Part shown: in pieces, positions 55,058-64,000 of the stretch | Position numbering within the stretch: position 1 is the first letter of the stretch | How the letters are laid out: every line of letters begins with the position of its first letter | NCBI RefSeq assembly: GCF_018599245.1 | Contig: NZ_JAHEVJ010000001.1 | Coordinates: 248,001-312,000 of the forward strand | Length of the DNA: 64,000 nucleotides | From: Aliiroseovarius lamellibrachiae | GTDB taxonomy: Bacteria > Pseudomonadota > Alphaproteobacteria > Rhodobacterales > Rhodobacteraceae | Direction: 5' to 3' | Position numbers and translations under genes: made by a program | The notes under the pieces: model-generated | Seen by the model: the letters and a program-made list of their open reading frames with translations, nothing else | The model's database searches: none | What the model was told of the DNA's origin: nothing

Positions 55058-55100
55058 AAATATCCCGGGGTGAGACCGCAGGTCGAGGGGCAGCGCCCCT
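55058..55100 (+). repeat. GC-rich dispersed element, copy B
   Basis: A 43-bp element differing from copy A (35086-35128) at two positions only. It is oriented opposite to the flanking minus-strand genes, unlike the other copies, and sits between ctaD's terminator and the DUF2244 gene. Confidence 0.9.
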
Positions 55101-55133
55101 CCTTTCAGGATCCCAATATTTAACACCCCCAAA

Positions 55134-55163
55134 AGAAAAGGCCCGGGGGGTGCCCGGGCCTTT
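55134..55163 (-). terminator. Terminator after ctaD
   Basis: On the minus strand, stem AAAGGCCCGGG / CCCGGGCCTTT with a 5-base loop, followed by TCTTTTGGGG. It is close to the ctaD stop (16 bp). Confidence 0.85.
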
Positions 55164-55179
55164 CAATATCTAACTCACC

Positions 55180-56853
55180 TTAGTGCGAGTGGCCCTTATC
55201 CCACTCTTCCTGCTTTGGCAGGGTTTCAAAGGTGTGCTCTGGCGGTGGGGATGGAAGGGTCCATTCCAATGTATCCGCATATTCGTTCCAGTAATTGTTC
55301 TCGGTCACGCGTTTGCCGCGCGTGAGGGTGTAGAACACCACGCCGATGAAGAACACAAACGAAGCAAACGAGATGAACGCGCCGTAAGAGCTGATCTTGT
55401 TCCAATACGCAAAGGCTTCTGGATAGTCGATGTAACGACGTGGCATGCCCTGACGACCCAAGAAGTGTTGTGGGAAGAAGGTCAGGTTCACACCGACAAA
55501 GAAGGCCCAGAAATGAAGCTTGCCCGCCCACTCAGGATACTGACGACCCGACATCTTACCGATCCAGAAATAGATCCCGGCAAAGATACACATCACCGCA
55601 CCAATCGACATCACATAGTGAAAGTGCGCCACAACATAATAAGTGTCGTGATACACACGGTCCACACCAGCCTGCGACAGCACAACGCCGGTCACGCCGC
55701 CAATGGTGAAGAGCCACAAGAAACCGAAAGCAAAGAGCATCGGGGTTTTGAACTCTACCGAACCGCCCCAGATCGTTGCAATCCATGAAAAGATCTTAAC
55801 GCCCGTGGGCACCGCAATGACCATCGTCGCCAGCATAAAGTAAGACTGCTGGGTCAGCGACATGCCAACGGTGTACATGTGGTGCGCCCACACAACAAAG
55901 CCGATCACACCAATGGCGATCAAGGCCCAGACCATTGGCAGATACCCAAAGATCGGTTTGCGGCTGAAGGTGCCGATGACATGTGAAATCAGACCAAAAC
56001 CGGGCAGGATCACGATGTACACTTCCGGGTGGCCAAAGAACCACAGGATGTGTTGGTAAAGGATCGGATCGCCGCCGCCTGACGGGTCAAAGAAGGTCCC
56101 GCCAAAGTTACGGTCAATCAGCAACATGGTGATCGCGCCAGCCAGAACAGGCAGCGACAGAAGGATCAACCAACCGGTGATAAAGACCGACCAGGCAAAC
56201 AATGGCACCTTAAAGAGCGTCATGCCAGGGGCACGCATGTTCAGGAAGGTGGTGATGATGTTGATCGCCCCCAGGATCGAGGACGCCCCCGAGACGTGTA
56301 CCGCGAAAATCGCCAGATCGGTCGAATACCCGCCTTCGGTGGTCGACAGCGGTGGATAAAGCACCCAGCCAATACCAGACCCAAGTTGGTCATTGCCACC
56401 GGGCGACAGCATAGAGGCCACGCCAAGCGCAACACCCGTGGCATACAGCCAGAACGACAGGTTGTTCAAACGTGGGAACGCCATATCCGGCGCACCGATC
56501 TGAAGCGGCATGAAATAGTTGCCAAACCCGCCAAACAGCGCCGGAATAACAACAAAGAACATCATCAGAACGCCGTGATAGGTGATCATCACGTTCCAAA
56601 GATGCCCGTTCGGGGTACACTCAGCAGAGGCATCTGCGATAAAGCGCGCGCCTTCAAGGCACATATACTGAACACCGGGATCCATAAGCTCCATACGCAT
56701 GTACACGGTGAAGCTGACCGAAATCAGACCCGTGAGACCTGCGAGGAACAGGTAAAGGATGCCGATATCCTTGTGGTTGGTGGACATGAACCAACGCGTG
56801 AAAAATCCGCGTTCGTCGTGGTGATCATGGCCCTGAATGGCTGCGTCCGCCAT
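55180..56853 (-). CDS. ctaD: Cytochrome c oxidase subunit I
   Basis: A 557-aa, 12-TM subunit of the aa3-type oxidase, carrying heme a and the heme a3-CuB centre. Visible ligand segments are TYHGVLMMF (heme a His), [13 protein letters not shown] (CuB His and cross-linked Tyr), WAHHMYTVG (CuB His pair), and HFHYVMSIG (heme a3 and heme a His). It pumps protons in the inner membrane while reducing oxygen with electrons from cytochrome c. The gene is apart from the other subunits, the usual alphaproteobacterial arrangement. ATG 56853 begins [13 protein letters not shown]. Confidence 0.97.
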   Translation of the reverse strand: MADAAIQGHDHHDERGFFTRWFMSTNHKDIGILYLFLAGLTGLISVSFTVYMRMELMDPGVQYMCLEGARFIADASAECTPNGHLWNVMITYHGVLMMFFVVIPALFGGFGNYFMPLQIGAPDMAFPRLNNLSFWLYATGVALGVASMLSPGGNDQLGSGIGWVLYPPLSTTEGGYSTDLAIFAVHVSGASSILGAINIITTFLNMRAPGMTLFKVPLFAWSVFITGWLILLSLPVLAGAITMLLIDRNFGGTFFDPSGGGDPILYQHILWFFGHPEVYIVILPGFGLISHVIGTFSRKPIFGYLPMVWALIAIGVIGFVVWAHHMYTVGMSLTQQSYFMLATMVIAVPTGVKIFSWIATIWGGSVEFKTPMLFAFGFLWLFTIGGVTGVVLSQAGVDRVYHDTYYVVAHFHYVMSIGAVMCIFAGIYFWIGKMSGRQYPEWAGKLHFWAFFVGVNLTFFPQHFLGRQGMPRRYIDYPEAFAYWNKISSYGAFISFASFVFFIGVVFYTLTRGKRVTENNYWNEYADTLEWTLPSPPPEHTFETLPKQEEWDKGHSH

Positions 56854-56966
56854 AGATACCTCCCTTTGGGATTAAACATTATAGACAAAGAGTCACTTCG
56901 CCCGATTTTTAACGTGTTTAGTATGGGAAGGGGGTCTGGCGCAACGGCGTGTTGCATATGAGGCAT

Positions 56967-57007
56967 GAAAAAAATGCGCCCCGGTCAGGTATTTACCTGC
57001 CGGGGCG
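56967..57007 (-). terminator. Terminator after the cytochrome c gene
   Basis: On the minus strand, stem CGCCCCGG-CAGG / CCTG-CCGGGGCG (one bulged A, loop TAAATA), then CATTTTTTT. About 30 bp after the gene's stop; the next gene on this strand, ctaD, therefore has its own promoter in 56854-56966. Confidence 0.9.
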
Positions 57008-57038
57008 ACATGTCGCAGCGTTCAAAAGACGCAAATGC

Positions 57039-57509
57039 TTAGTTGGACGCGGCCGAATCAGCTTCTGCAGCGGGTGCTTCGTCTGCTGGCATCTCCATGG
57101 CCGGTGCCACGCTTGCCAGATAGGCGATGATGTTTTCAGGCTTTTTCCACTTGAAGGTCATCTTCGTCTTGGCTTTGCCATCCCCCAATTGCTCTTTCAG
57201 GAAGCCTTTGGGGTCTTTGACGTAGGTTTCCAGCAGCTCGACGGTCCAAACGGCGCCGGTTTCACCCAGAGCCGCGATTGAAGCCCCATATTTAAAGCCT
57301 TCATAGCTCGCAATTGGGCGCCCAACGATACCGTAAAGGTTCGGGCCGGTTTTTCCGCCTTTAAAGATCACGTCGCCGTCAGGGTTTGCGATTGTGTGAC
57401 AGGCTTTACATTTTTTGAAGTCTTTTTCGCCTTTGGCGGCGTCACCTTCGGCATGGGCCGCACCAACCAGTGCAAAAAGAAGAGCGGCGGACGTAAGAAC
57501 TTTTTTCAT
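57039..57509 (-). CDS. cycA: Cytochrome c550/c2
   Basis: A 156-aa periplasmic class I cytochrome c: signal peptide (about 1-20), then a mature part matching Paracoccus c550 in sequence feel (EGDAAKGEKDFKKCKACH, KGGKTGPNLYG, then KTKMTFKW). The heme attaches at CKACH and the axial Met is in KTKMTFK. The C terminus is Ala/Glu rich. It carries electrons to the aa3 oxidase whose subunit I gene is next. ATG 57509 is chosen over 57512 because GAGG lies six bases upstream of it. Confidence 0.93.
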   Translation of the reverse strand: MKKVLTSAALLFALVGAAHAEGDAAKGEKDFKKCKACHTIANPDGDVIFKGGKTGPNLYGIVGRPIASYEGFKYGASIAALGETGAVWTVELLETYVKDPKGFLKEQLGDGKAKTKMTFKWKKPENIIAYLASVAPAMEMPADEAPAAEADSAASN

Positions 57510-57999
57510 CATTGACCTCATGTTTGACAAAGACACGCAACAGGGCGTGGCATTCCATATTCACGAGGGAACTTGCTATAAAACGCGCGAAATGAAAAGG
57601 GGCCTACCTGTGACGAATTGTACGGGCAGGAAATGGCCGAACCGCTAATACTCAGTTAACGGTGAACGGGATTTGATGACTGACGGATGATGTTTCGCGA
57701 TGGATCCCAGTTGTTTGCGGCACGGATCTGGATGCCACTGAAAACAGTGAAAAACATGCAGAAGACCTTGGCGCTGGTTGCGCGCCCGGATGCGACCCGG
57801 GCAACGCTTACGACGCAAAAAAGGCGTGCAGGTAGGGGGCGGGGATCTCGGGATTGTGAGTTTTATCAGCGGCGAGGGGGCAGTTGCTTTGCCCTGTCGC
57901 AGCTGGCGGGCCTATGGCTGGGCCTCTCTGGGCGCCGCGACCCGCCGATACGACTGTCTTTGGCGATTCTATCCCAAAGGCAGGTTTCGACAGGGTCGC
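57510..57999. other. Gene-poor region between cytochrome c and lipB
   Basis: About 490 bp with no gene I can support. It must hold the cytochrome c promoter near its left end. Two overlapping plus-strand reading frames (57687-58058 and 57778-58518) have poor starts, unnatural composition (many Arg, Trp, Gly) and run into lipB on the other strand. A weakly coding-like stretch occurs at about 57840-57990; a decayed gene is possible but not shown. Confidence 0.5.
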
Positions 58000-58683
58000 T
58001 TATCCAAACACATCCTCAAAACACCGTTTCAACGCCACATCTACATCATCCATCGTGACGGGCAGACCCAGATCCACAAGGCTGGTGACACCGTGGTCGG
58101 TGATGCCGCACGGGACGATGCCAGAGAAATGCTCCAGATCCGGTTCGACATTGATCGAGATACCGTGAAAGCTGATCCATTTCCTGAGCCGCACACCAAT
58201 GGCGGCGATTTTATCTTCGGATTTCACCCCCATTGCGGTCATCGGCTTGTCGTCGCGCACAACCCAGACCCCAACACGTCCGTCCCGTTTTTCGCCGGTC
58301 ACGTTAAACTCGGCCAATGTCTTGATGACCCAATCCTCAAGCGAGGCGACAAATTTGCGCACGTCACGCCCGCGTGCGCCCACATCAAGCATCACATAGG
58401 CGACCCGTTGCCCCGGACCGTGATAGGTGTATTGCCCACCGCGTTTCGACGGGTAAACCGGAAAGCGATCCGGCGCGACCAGATCTTTGGCGTCCGCGGA
58501 GGTGCCTGCCGTATATAAAGGGGGGTGCTCCAACAGCCAGATCATCTCGCCCGCCTCACCACGCGCCATCGCGTCGGCGTGCGCCTCCATTCGGGCCACG
58601 GCGGCCTCGTAATCGACAAGCGTGTCGGCGGTTTCCCAAGTGACTTTAGGGGGGGTGGGCGGCATTTGATCAGGTGCTTTCAT
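58000..58683 (-). CDS. lipB: Octanoyltransferase LipB
   Basis: A 227-aa enzyme that moves octanoyl from acyl carrier protein to lipoyl domains, the first step of lipoate synthesis. Family motifs are [12 protein letters not shown], the catalytic Lys in AMGVK, and the [20 protein letters not shown] stretch, with the acyl-cysteine in GIVPCGI. The N-terminal 14 residues are Pro rich. ATG 58683; the gene ends in a region with no clear terminator. Confidence 0.95.
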   Translation of the reverse strand: MKAPDQMPPTPPKVTWETADTLVDYEAAVARMEAHADAMARGEAGEMIWLLEHPPLYTAGTSADAKDLVAPDRFPVYPSKRGGQYTYHGPGQRVAYVMLDVGARGRDVRKFVASLEDWVIKTLAEFNVTGEKRDGRVGVWVVRDDKPMTAMGVKSEDKIAAIGVRLRKWISFHGISINVEPDLEHFSGIVPCGITDHGVTSLVDLGLPVTMDDVDVALKRCFEDVFG

Positions 58684-58808
58684 ACCCCCTCATTTGGCAG
58701 CGAACGGGGCGAATGTCAAAAAGCAGAAATAAATCGTGATGCACATGCATTTTGCGCTTCACATCACCGGGGCGCTTCGCTATGTAGCCCCTCACCAAAG
58801 CTAGACTT

Positions 58809-58895
58809 GCGGTCGTGGCGGAATTGGTAGACGCGCAGCGTTGAGGTCGCTGTGAGGTAACACTCGTGTGGGTTCGAGTCCCACCGACCGCACCA
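58809..58895 (+). tRNA. tRNA-Leu (anticodon GAG)
   Basis: An 87-nt class II tRNA including an encoded CCA. The 7-bp acceptor stem GCGGTCG / CGACCGC closes on discriminator A, the D-arm GCGGAATTGGTAGACGC is leucine-like, the anticodon loop TTGAGGT gives GAG, the variable arm is long (GTGAGGTAACACTCGTG), and the T-arm contains GGTTCGAGTCC. It decodes CUU/CUC. Confidence 0.97.
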
Positions 58896-58988
58896 TAGTT
58901 TTATGGTTTCCCCAGCACAACGAATGACAACACGCCCCCCGGCGCTGATCTTTATTGTCAGCTTCTCGTGGCCCGCTATGCTGCGCGG

Positions 58989-60260
58989 ATGACCGATACA
59001 TCTGACACCGCCTTGCTCACCGATCTTTTTAATGCTGCCATTGCGGCGGCGGATCCAAAACGCGCTTTGGCGCGGCATTTGCCCAAGCCCCCCAAGGGGC
59101 GGACCATTGTGATTGGCGCGGGCAAGGGGGCGGCCCAAATGGCGGCGGCGTTTGAAGCCCTGTGGACGGCGCAAGGCAACGGTCCTGTTGAGGGCATCGT
59201 TGTCACCCGCTACGGATATGGCGCGATTTGCGATAAGATCCGTGTGTTTGAGGCCGCGCATCCCGTGCCAGATGCCGCAGGGCTTGCCGCCAGCACGGCG
59301 CTTTTTGGCTTGGTGCAAAACCTGACCAAAGACGATCTTGTGGTGGCGTTGATCTGCGGCGGTGGGTCGTCCTTGCTGCCCAGTCCACCCAAGGGGCTGA
59401 CGCTAGAGGATGAACAGGCGCTGAACCAAGCGCTGCTGGCGTCTGGCGCGCCGATTTCTGCGATGAACGCGATCCGCAAGCATGTGTCGGGCATCAAAGG
59501 CGGGCGGTTGGCGGCGGCGTGTCATCCGGCCAAAGTGGTCAGCCTGGTGGTGTCTGACGTGCCCGGCGATGACCCGGCGCAGGTTGCCTCTGGCCCCACG
59601 GTGCCGGACAACACCACGCAAGCGGATGCCTTGGCCGCGATCAGTGCCTACCGCATTTCCCTTCCTGAAAACTTGATGAAACATATTCGCAATCACGCGG
59701 CCCCCGACCCAGAGGATCCGGTCTTTGCAGGCAACGAGGTGCATGTGATCGCCTCGGCCGCTTTGTCGCTTGAGGCGGCGGCCACGCGCGCGCAGATGCT
59801 GGGCCTTCCTGCGGTGATCTTGTCGGACGCCATCGAAGGCGAAGCGCGCGACATTGGCCGGATGCATGGGGCGATTGCGCGCGAAGTGGTTGCCAAAGAT
59901 CGCCCTTTCCCGAAACCTGTGGTGATCCTGTCGGGCGGGGAAACCACGGTGACCTTGCGCGCCAAAGGCCGAGGGGGGCGCAACACGGAGTTTCTGTTGT
60001 CGTTTGCGCTGGATATTGACGGCGTTCAAAACATCACGGCGCTGGCTGCGGACACCGATGGGATTGACGGATCCGAAGACAATGCCGGTGCCTTTGCGGA
60101 TGGGGCCACCGCGTCGCGCATGCGCCTTGCGGGGGGCGATCCTATGGCGCTTTTGTCCGGCAATGATGCGTATACCGCGTTTGAATTGGCGGGGGATTTG
60201 TTTGAACCGGGCCCGACTGGGACCAATGTGAATGACTTTCGCGCCATCTTGATCCGCTGA
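58989..60260 (+). CDS. Glycerate 2-kinase (MOFRL family)
   Basis: A 423-aa class II glycerate kinase (GckA/TtuD type) with a glycerate kinase domain (about 25-240) and a C-terminal MOFRL domain. The signature [10 protein letters not shown] is at about residues 45-54, [10 protein letters not shown] near 145, [20 protein letters not shown] near 320, and [17 protein letters not shown] in the last third. It phosphorylates D-glycerate to 2-phosphoglycerate, completing the path from hydroxypyruvate via GhrA (6198-7130). ATG 58989 is preceded by a poor Shine-Dalgarno site. Confidence 0.92.
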   Translation: MTDTSDTALLTDLFNAAIAAADPKRALARHLPKPPKGRTIVIGAGKGAAQMAAAFEALWTAQGNGPVEGIVVTRYGYGAICDKIRVFEAAHPVPDAAGLAASTALFGLVQNLTKDDLVVALICGGGSSLLPSPPKGLTLEDEQALNQALLASGAPISAMNAIRKHVSGIKGGRLAAACHPAKVVSLVVSDVPGDDPAQVASGPTVPDNTTQADALAAISAYRISLPENLMKHIRNHAAPDPEDPVFAGNEVHVIASAALSLEAAATRAQMLGLPAVILSDAIEGEARDIGRMHGAIAREVVAKDRPFPKPVVILSGGETTVTLRAKGRGGRNTEFLLSFALDIDGVQNITALAADTDGIDGSEDNAGAFADGATASRMRLAGGDPMALLSGNDAYTAFELAGDLFEPGPTGTNVNDFRAILIR

Positions 60261-60267
60261 CAAAGCG

Positions 60268-60289
60268 GCCCGGCGCATGTGCACCGGGC
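60268..60289. terminator. Hairpin between convergent glycerate kinase and azoR genes
   Basis: Stem GCCCGG / CCGGGC with an inner GCA/TGC pair, 8 bp after the glycerate kinase stop; no T-run, so only a weak or Rho-linked terminator. Confidence 0.45.
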
Positions 60290-60312
60290 AACGTCATTTC
60301 TGGGTTGTTCGC

Positions 60313-60873
60313 TCAGGCGGCAAGCGCATCCACGCCGGCTTCTGCACCGGACAGCCCGTCGGCGCCGGCGGCCCCAATTACCTCGACATCTGTGATGCCC
60401 ATAAAGGCGAACATATGCTTAAGGTAGGGGGTGGCGAAATCCATGGGGGATCCCACCGGCACACCGCCAGAGGCGAGCAGCACCACAACGCGCTTGCCTT
60501 TCAACAGGCCCACGGGACCGTCTTCGGTGTAATGAAAGCTGACGCCCACACGGGCGAGGTGGTCAAGCCATGCATTCAGGGTGGAGGGGATGGTGAAGTT
60601 GTAAATCGGCGATGAGATCACGATGGTGTCTGCGGCGTTCACTTCGGCCAACAGCGCGTCTGATAAGGCGAGGGCAGCGTTTTGATCATCTGAACGCGCT
60701 TCTGGTGGGGTAAAGGTGGCCCCGGCCCAAACGCCATCCAAATGGGGCAGGCCATCGGCCAGATCGCGGGTGGTGACATTGCCGGTCAGGCGCGCCACGT
60801 AACGGTCTGCGAGGCTGCGGGAAATTGAGCCCTCACGGCGGGCGGAGCTGTCGATACGGAGGATGTTGGTCAT
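60313..60873 (-). CDS. azoR: FMN-dependent NADH-azoreductase
   Basis: A 186-aa flavodoxin-fold homodimer enzyme that reduces azo dyes and quinones with NADH. The FMN-phosphate site is RIDSSARREGSISRSL near the N terminus, the PIYNFTIPSTLNAWLDHL segment is typical, and the LASGG loop follows in the C-terminal half. Divergent from a LysR gene across 134 bp, the usual arrangement for a regulator of a quinone/azo reductase. Confidence 0.93.
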   Translation of the reverse strand: MTNILRIDSSARREGSISRSLADRYVARLTGNVTTRDLADGLPHLDGVWAGATFTPPEARSDDQNAALALSDALLAEVNAADTIVISSPIYNFTIPSTLNAWLDHLARVGVSFHYTEDGPVGLLKGKRVVVLLASGGVPVGSPMDFATPYLKHMFAFMGITDVEVIGAAGADGLSGAEAGVDALAA

Positions 60874-61007
60874 TTTGGAACCCTTTCGAGGAAACTGGTG
60901 TTGAGGGCAACATGAAGCTTTGCAAAAACGAACTCAATCTGAGATAACCAGCATGAAGTGTGCGCAAATGCACAGGGGTTTGGATTTTGCTGCGAAGGAC
61001 GCCTCAC

Positions 61008-61898
61008 ATGGAACATTGGGATGAAATCCGCACCTCGTATTATGTGGTGCGCGAAGGGACCGTCAGTGGTGCGGCCGATGCGCTGGGGGTGCATCATGCC
61101 ACGGTGATCCGCCATATTGACGCGCTTGAGGCGCGCTTGGGTGTGAAGCTTTTCCAACGTCATGCGCGCGGGTATACGCCCACCGAAGCCGGGGCCGATC
61201 TGGCGCGGGTGGCACAAACCACCGATGATCAGTTTTCGCAGCTTGGCGGGCGCCTGAAAGGGCAGGGGGAAAATGTGACCGGCGAATTGGTGGTCACCGC
61301 GTTGCCCACCTTTGCCGAACGCATCACGCCGATATTGGCGCAGTTTCAACGCGATCACCCTGACGTGCGCGTACGATTTCTGACCGATGCCCGCGTGTTT
61401 CGCTTGGAATACGGCGAGGCGCATGTGGCCCTGCGCGCAGGCGCTGCCCCAGAGGAACCCGACAATGTGGCCCAGCCCTATGTCAGCCTGGATATGGGGC
61501 TTTTTGCGTCAACGGATTACATCGCACAATTTGGCATCCCAACGTTAGAGACATTGGATCAACACCGGTTTGTTGGCTTTGCAGACATCCGGTCGCGCGC
61601 CCCGTTTATGCAGTGGCTAGAGGCCCATGTGCCGCAATCCGCCATCTGGTTTCGCGCCTCGGATGATCGGTCTATGGCGGCGGCGGTGCGGGGCGGCGTT
61701 GGGCTTGGCTTTTTGCCCGTTTGTGACGCCGGGGATTTGAACGAAGTGATGGAGCGGCAGCCGGAATGGGTGGCCAAGACATGGCTTGTGACCCATGTGG
61801 ATCTGCACCGATCCGCCAAGGTTCAAGCGGCGCTTGCGGCCTTTAAGGGGGCGGCGCAAGGGTGGTGTTCATGCGAAGATGGGGTGAATTTGCCATGA
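61008..61898 (+). CDS. LysR family regulator
   Basis: A 296-aa LysR-type factor with an N-terminal helix-turn-helix (TVSGAADALGVHHATVIRHI, about residues 17-36) and a C-terminal periplasmic-binding-like sensor domain (about 90-290). ATG 61008 begins MEHWDEIRTSY with GAAGGA upstream. Divergent from azoR; the gap contains CTCAATCTGAG near the azoR start, a plausible binding site. Its stop overlaps the next gene by four bases (ATGA). Confidence 0.88.
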   Translation: MEHWDEIRTSYYVVREGTVSGAADALGVHHATVIRHIDALEARLGVKLFQRHARGYTPTEAGADLARVAQTTDDQFSQLGGRLKGQGENVTGELVVTALPTFAERITPILAQFQRDHPDVRVRFLTDARVFRLEYGEAHVALRAGAAPEEPDNVAQPYVSLDMGLFASTDYIAQFGIPTLETLDQHRFVGFADIRSRAPFMQWLEAHVPQSAIWFRASDDRSMAAAVRGGVGLGFLPVCDAGDLNEVMERQPEWVAKTWLVTHVDLHRSAKVQAALAAFKGAAQGWCSCEDGVNLP

Positions 61899-62794
61899 CG
61901 ATGGTGCCCGCGATGACGCGCGATGTGCTGTCGGGCCATTTGGTGATGCTTGCCTTTTCCGCCCTTGTGGCAGGATCCCACGCGCTGGGCGGGGTTGTGG
62001 CGGGCGATATGGCGCCGGTGCCATTGATGGCGCTGCGGTTTTTGCTGGGCGCGGCGGTCATTGGCGGCTTGGTCCTGGCGGGGCCGGGGTTTCGCCGGTC
62101 GGATTTTGACGCGCCTTGGCGATATGCGCTGACGGGCGGAATTTTTGCGGTCTATTTTGTGCTGATGTTTGAGGCACTGAAAACGGCCCCTCCGGTCAAC
62201 ACGGCGGCGCTGTTTACCTTGGTCCCTGCGGCGACGGCGGTGCTGGGCTGGTTCATCCTGCGCGAACGTAGCTCACGGCGGATGCGTGTGGCGCTGTTTG
62301 TCGGCGCAATCGGTGCGCTGTGGGTGGTGTTTCGCGGAAATCTCGCGGCGCTTTTGGCGCTGGATCTGGGTTATGGCGAGGCGATGTATACAATTGGCGT
62401 GCTGGCCCATGCGGCCTATATCCCCTTGTTGCAGCGGCTGAACCGGGGCGAAAACGGTTTGGTCTTTACCTTTGGCGTGCTCATGGGCGGCGGGCTTTTG
62501 TTGCTTGTCTTGTCGGGTCCCGCGCTTTGGTCCATGGATTGGGCGATGATCCCGACACGGGTCTGGAGTGTGCTTGGGTATCTGGTGGTGTTTTCCACGG
62601 CGATCTCATTTTACTGCCTCCAATTTGCGTCCAGTCGCCTGCCGGGGGCCAAGGTCATGGCCTATGGCTATCTGACCCCAAGCTGGGTGATTTTATGGGA
62701 GCTGGCTTTGGGGCACGGTGGGCCAAGCCCGATTATTTTGGTCGGTGTGGGGTTCACGGTTTTGGCGTTGGTGATGCTGCTTAAGCAGGAATAG
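61895..62794 (+). CDS. EamA/DMT-superfamily transporter
   Basis: A 299-aa DMT protein with ten membrane segments; the first EamA half covers about 12-130 and the second about 150-285. ATG 61895 overlaps the LysR stop (ATGA), so the two are co-translated and the LysR protein may also control it. Export of a small molecule sensed by that regulator is an attractive idea, but unproven. It ends on the dispersed element copy C. Confidence 0.85.
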   Translation: MTMVPAMTRDVLSGHLVMLAFSALVAGSHALGGVVAGDMAPVPLMALRFLLGAAVIGGLVLAGPGFRRSDFDAPWRYALTGGIFAVYFVLMFEALKTAPPVNTAALFTLVPAATAVLGWFILRERSSRRMRVALFVGAIGALWVVFRGNLAALLALDLGYGEAMYTIGVLAHAAYIPLLQRLNRGENGLVFTFGVLMGGGLLLLVLSGPALWSMDWAMIPTRVWSVLGYLVVFSTAISFYCLQFASSRLPGAKVMAYGYLTPSWVILWELALGHGGPSPIILVGVGFTVLALVMLLKQE

Positions 62795-62831
62795 GGGCGC
62801 TGCCCCCGCCTACGGCTCCCCCGAGATATTT
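62793..62831 (-). repeat. GC-rich dispersed element, copy C
   Basis: On the minus strand it reads AAATATCTCGGGGG ... GGGGGCAGCGCCCCT (39 bp), starting 15 bp after the ArsR stop and ending in the EamA stop codon. The core is divergent from copies A and B, but both ends match. Confidence 0.8.
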
Positions 62832-62846
62832 AAGACAAGAAAAAGA

Positions 62847-63185
62847 TCAGACGTCCGAGAGTTGCACTTCGAGGAATTTTTCAAAATCATCAAGGTTCAC
62901 CGGTTCAAACTGGCCAAACCCTTGCATCCAGACCGAAGCATCTTTCAGCGCGCCGGGTTCCAGTTTGCACCATTTTACTCGCCCGCGTTTTTCCTGCGAG
63001 ATCAGCCCGGCGCGGGTTAGGATCGTGAGGTGCTTTGAGATTGCGGCCAGCGACATTTCAAACGGGTGCGCCACATCTGTGACCGCCATGTCATCCTCAA
63101 GCAGCATTGTCAGGATCGCCCGACGGGTTGGGTCGGCGAGGGCGGCGAAGGCAAGATCTAGCGCGTGGGCTGCGGCGTTTGTCAT
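62847..63185 (-). CDS. ArsR family winged-helix regulator
   Basis: A 112-aa SdpR-like ArsR protein. The winged helix covers about residues 14-80 (LADPTRRAILTML, then the recognition helix SLAAISKHLTIL). It has no CxC metal motif (only Cys73, in KWCKLE), so it is unlikely to be metal-sensing. Divergent from atpI across 227 bp; a link to atp control is unlikely. Followed by dispersed element copy C on its own strand. Confidence 0.87.
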   Translation of the reverse strand: MTNAAAHALDLAFAALADPTRRAILTMLLEDDMAVTDVAHPFEMSLAAISKHLTILTRAGLISQEKRGRVKWCKLEPGALKDASVWMQGFGQFEPVNLDDFEKFLEVQLSDV

Positions 63186-63412
63186 GGTTTATGGGTATTG
63201 GGGTCCTGCGCAATCGTCAACCAAATGGTTAAACATGCTGGAATCCCGCAAAACGGCCATTTGTGGGCGGTTTGGCCTGTCTGAGAAATGGGTTTCTTTT
63301 GGAAGTTCTTTTAAAACAATGGGTTGCGCGGGGTGATGTTGGCGCTAAACAGCGTTGACTCATGTCGTCTTGCCCCTTAGCAAAGGCGCAACTGTTCACA
63401 TAGGGGTGATCC

Positions 63413-63781
63413 ATGTCTGACGAGCCCGATCCCGAGCGCCTGAAAGCGCTTGAGACACGCCTGAAAAAGGCCAAGGGGATCGAGGATGAGGCACCGGTGA
63501 ATGACGCGGCCTATAACCAAGCTTCGTTTGCTTGGCAGATGGTCATCGAATTGGTCGCCGGTCTTGGGATCGGTTTTGGTATCGGATTTGGGTTGGACGC
63601 TGTCTTTGGCACAAGACCTATTTTCATGGTGCTGTTCATAATGTTGGGGTTTGCGGCGGGCGTGAAAGTCATGCTTGGCACCGCGGCCCAGATGCAAAAG
63701 ACACCGGAGGCGGCGGGCGCGGACACGGATCCAACCCCAGAGGCGCCTTTGAAAGAGGAAAAGGGTAACACACGTGGCTGA
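63413..63781 (+). CDS. atpI: ATP synthase accessory protein AtpI
   Basis: A 122-aa protein with two membrane segments (about residues 43-62 and 70-88) and a hydrophilic Glu/Pro-rich tail. AtpI/gene 1 of the atp operon assists assembly of the c-ring. The [14 protein letters not shown] turn between the helices is typical. ATG 63413 ([14 protein letters not shown]). Its last eight bases overlap the start of atpB. Confidence 0.87.
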   Translation: MSDEPDPERLKALETRLKKAKGIEDEAPVNDAAYNQASFAWQMVIELVAGLGIGFGIGFGLDAVFGTRPIFMVLFIMLGFAAGVKVMLGTAAQMQKTPEAAGADTDPTPEAPLKEEKGNTRG

Positions 63782-64000
63782 TCAAAGCGCAAAACAAGGT
63801 TCGGGCGGTATCGCCAAAATCGCATTCTTCGTCGTCTTGGCGATTGTGATGGTGTCGGGTCTGATCTTTGCACCCGAGCATGCAGGTTTGGCCATTCACC
63901 CGATGGATCAGTTCCAATTGGCACCATTGTTCGGTGGCGAGCATATTGGCACCTTTACCCCGACCAACCAAACACTGTGGCTGGTTCTGGCGCTTGTCGG
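63774..64000 (+). CDS. atpB: ATP synthase F0 subunit a, N-terminal part (partial)
   Basis: The gene starts with GTG 63774, after GAGGAAAAGGG, and runs off the right edge. The 75 visible residues begin [12 protein letters not shown], have a first membrane segment (about 15-33), and then the [16 protein letters not shown] stretch characteristic of alphaproteobacterial subunit a. The proton-channel Arg and Glu lie outside. The start overlaps the atpI end by eight bases. Subunits c, b and others should follow to the right. Confidence 0.87.
   Translation, partial: MADQSAKQGSGGIAKIAFFVVLAIVMVSGLIFAPEHAGLAIHPMDQFQLAPLFGGEHIGTFTPTNQTLWLVLALV

Noticed and set aside
57778-58518. Reading frame running through the cytochrome c-lipB gap into lipB
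   Set aside because: Overlaps lipB antisense for most of its length, lacks a Shine-Dalgarno site and a recognisable domain; treated as unexplained sequence.
58809-58895. tRNA gene used as an integration site
   Set aside because: No integrase, no direct repeat of the tRNA 3' end and no change in composition on either side.

Overview
The window looks like chromosomal core sequence of an alphaproteobacterium of the order Rhodobacterales (Roseobacter-type). The reasons are the leuA-mreBCD-mrdA-rodA order, a Paracoccus c550-like cytochrome c, a solitary ctaD next to a DUF2244 gene, a SAM-II riboswitch in front of metZ, a moderately GC-rich composition with AT-poor third codon positions, and frequent GTG starts with ATGA/GTGA stop-start overlaps. 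I see no phage, transposon, CRISPR array or rRNA. There is one tRNA gene, tRNA-Leu(GAG).

Layout. 1-7130: 3' end of leuA, the rod-shape/elongasome operon mreB-mreC-mreD-mrdA-rodA, and a hydroxypyruvate reductase. 7225-14866 (minus strand): a tightly packed run of ten genes (27-codon membrane peptide, XpaC-like, TelA-like, DUF2927 lipoprotein, two-TM protein, SPFH/GYF protein, cytochrome b561, double-zinc-ribbon membrane protein, nitroreductase, dtd), with terC just upstream. 16074-19024: alkB-type hydroxylase divergent from a fused NuoE/NuoF-type formate dehydrogenase beta subunit. 19199-25412: lysoplasmalogenase-like protein, ftsY, EamA transporter, yciB, SAM-II riboswitch plus metZ, folE2. 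25574-31166: DUF1127 protein, TrkH, a ThDP enzyme behind a large palindromic operator-like region, and a trypsin-fold protein that has lost its catalytic triad. 31395-41954: glyQ-small protein-glyS, a PPDK-like protein, a SleB-type hydrolase, and folB-folP-glmM. 42006-47265: EamA, ilvC divergent from two coupled Lrp/AsnC genes, an ArsR-type regulator, an octamer repeat array, and a class V aminotransferase. 47393-57509: UbiH-like monooxygenase, HAD nucleotidase, GntR regulator, a composite glycosyltransferase, carA divergent from yqeY, ctaD, and cytochrome c. 58000-64000: lipB, tRNA-Leu, glycerate kinase, azoR/LysR, EamA, ArsR, and the start of the atp operon (atpI, atpB).

How the parts work together. 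The first block builds the cell-wall elongation machinery. GlmM and the SleB-type hydrolase also serve the envelope. FolE2, FolB and FolP are three steps of folate synthesis. The hydroxypyruvate reductase and the glycerate kinase can act in series on C3 acids. LeuA and IlvC are branched-chain amino acid enzymes, the latter beside Lrp-type regulators. CtaD, cytochrome c and the F0 genes belong to respiration.

The most unusual content is: (1) the packed TerC/TelA/XpaC/SPFH/zinc-ribbon membrane locus with an overlooked 27-aa peptide; (2) two CTAG-based octamer tandem arrays 38 kb apart that share a flank; (3) a pseudo-protease with all three triad positions replaced; (4) a SAM-II riboswitch carrying an extra hairpin; (5) a roughly 40-bp GC-rich dispersed element present four times; and (6) a 41-bp nested palindrome upstream of the ThDP enzyme.
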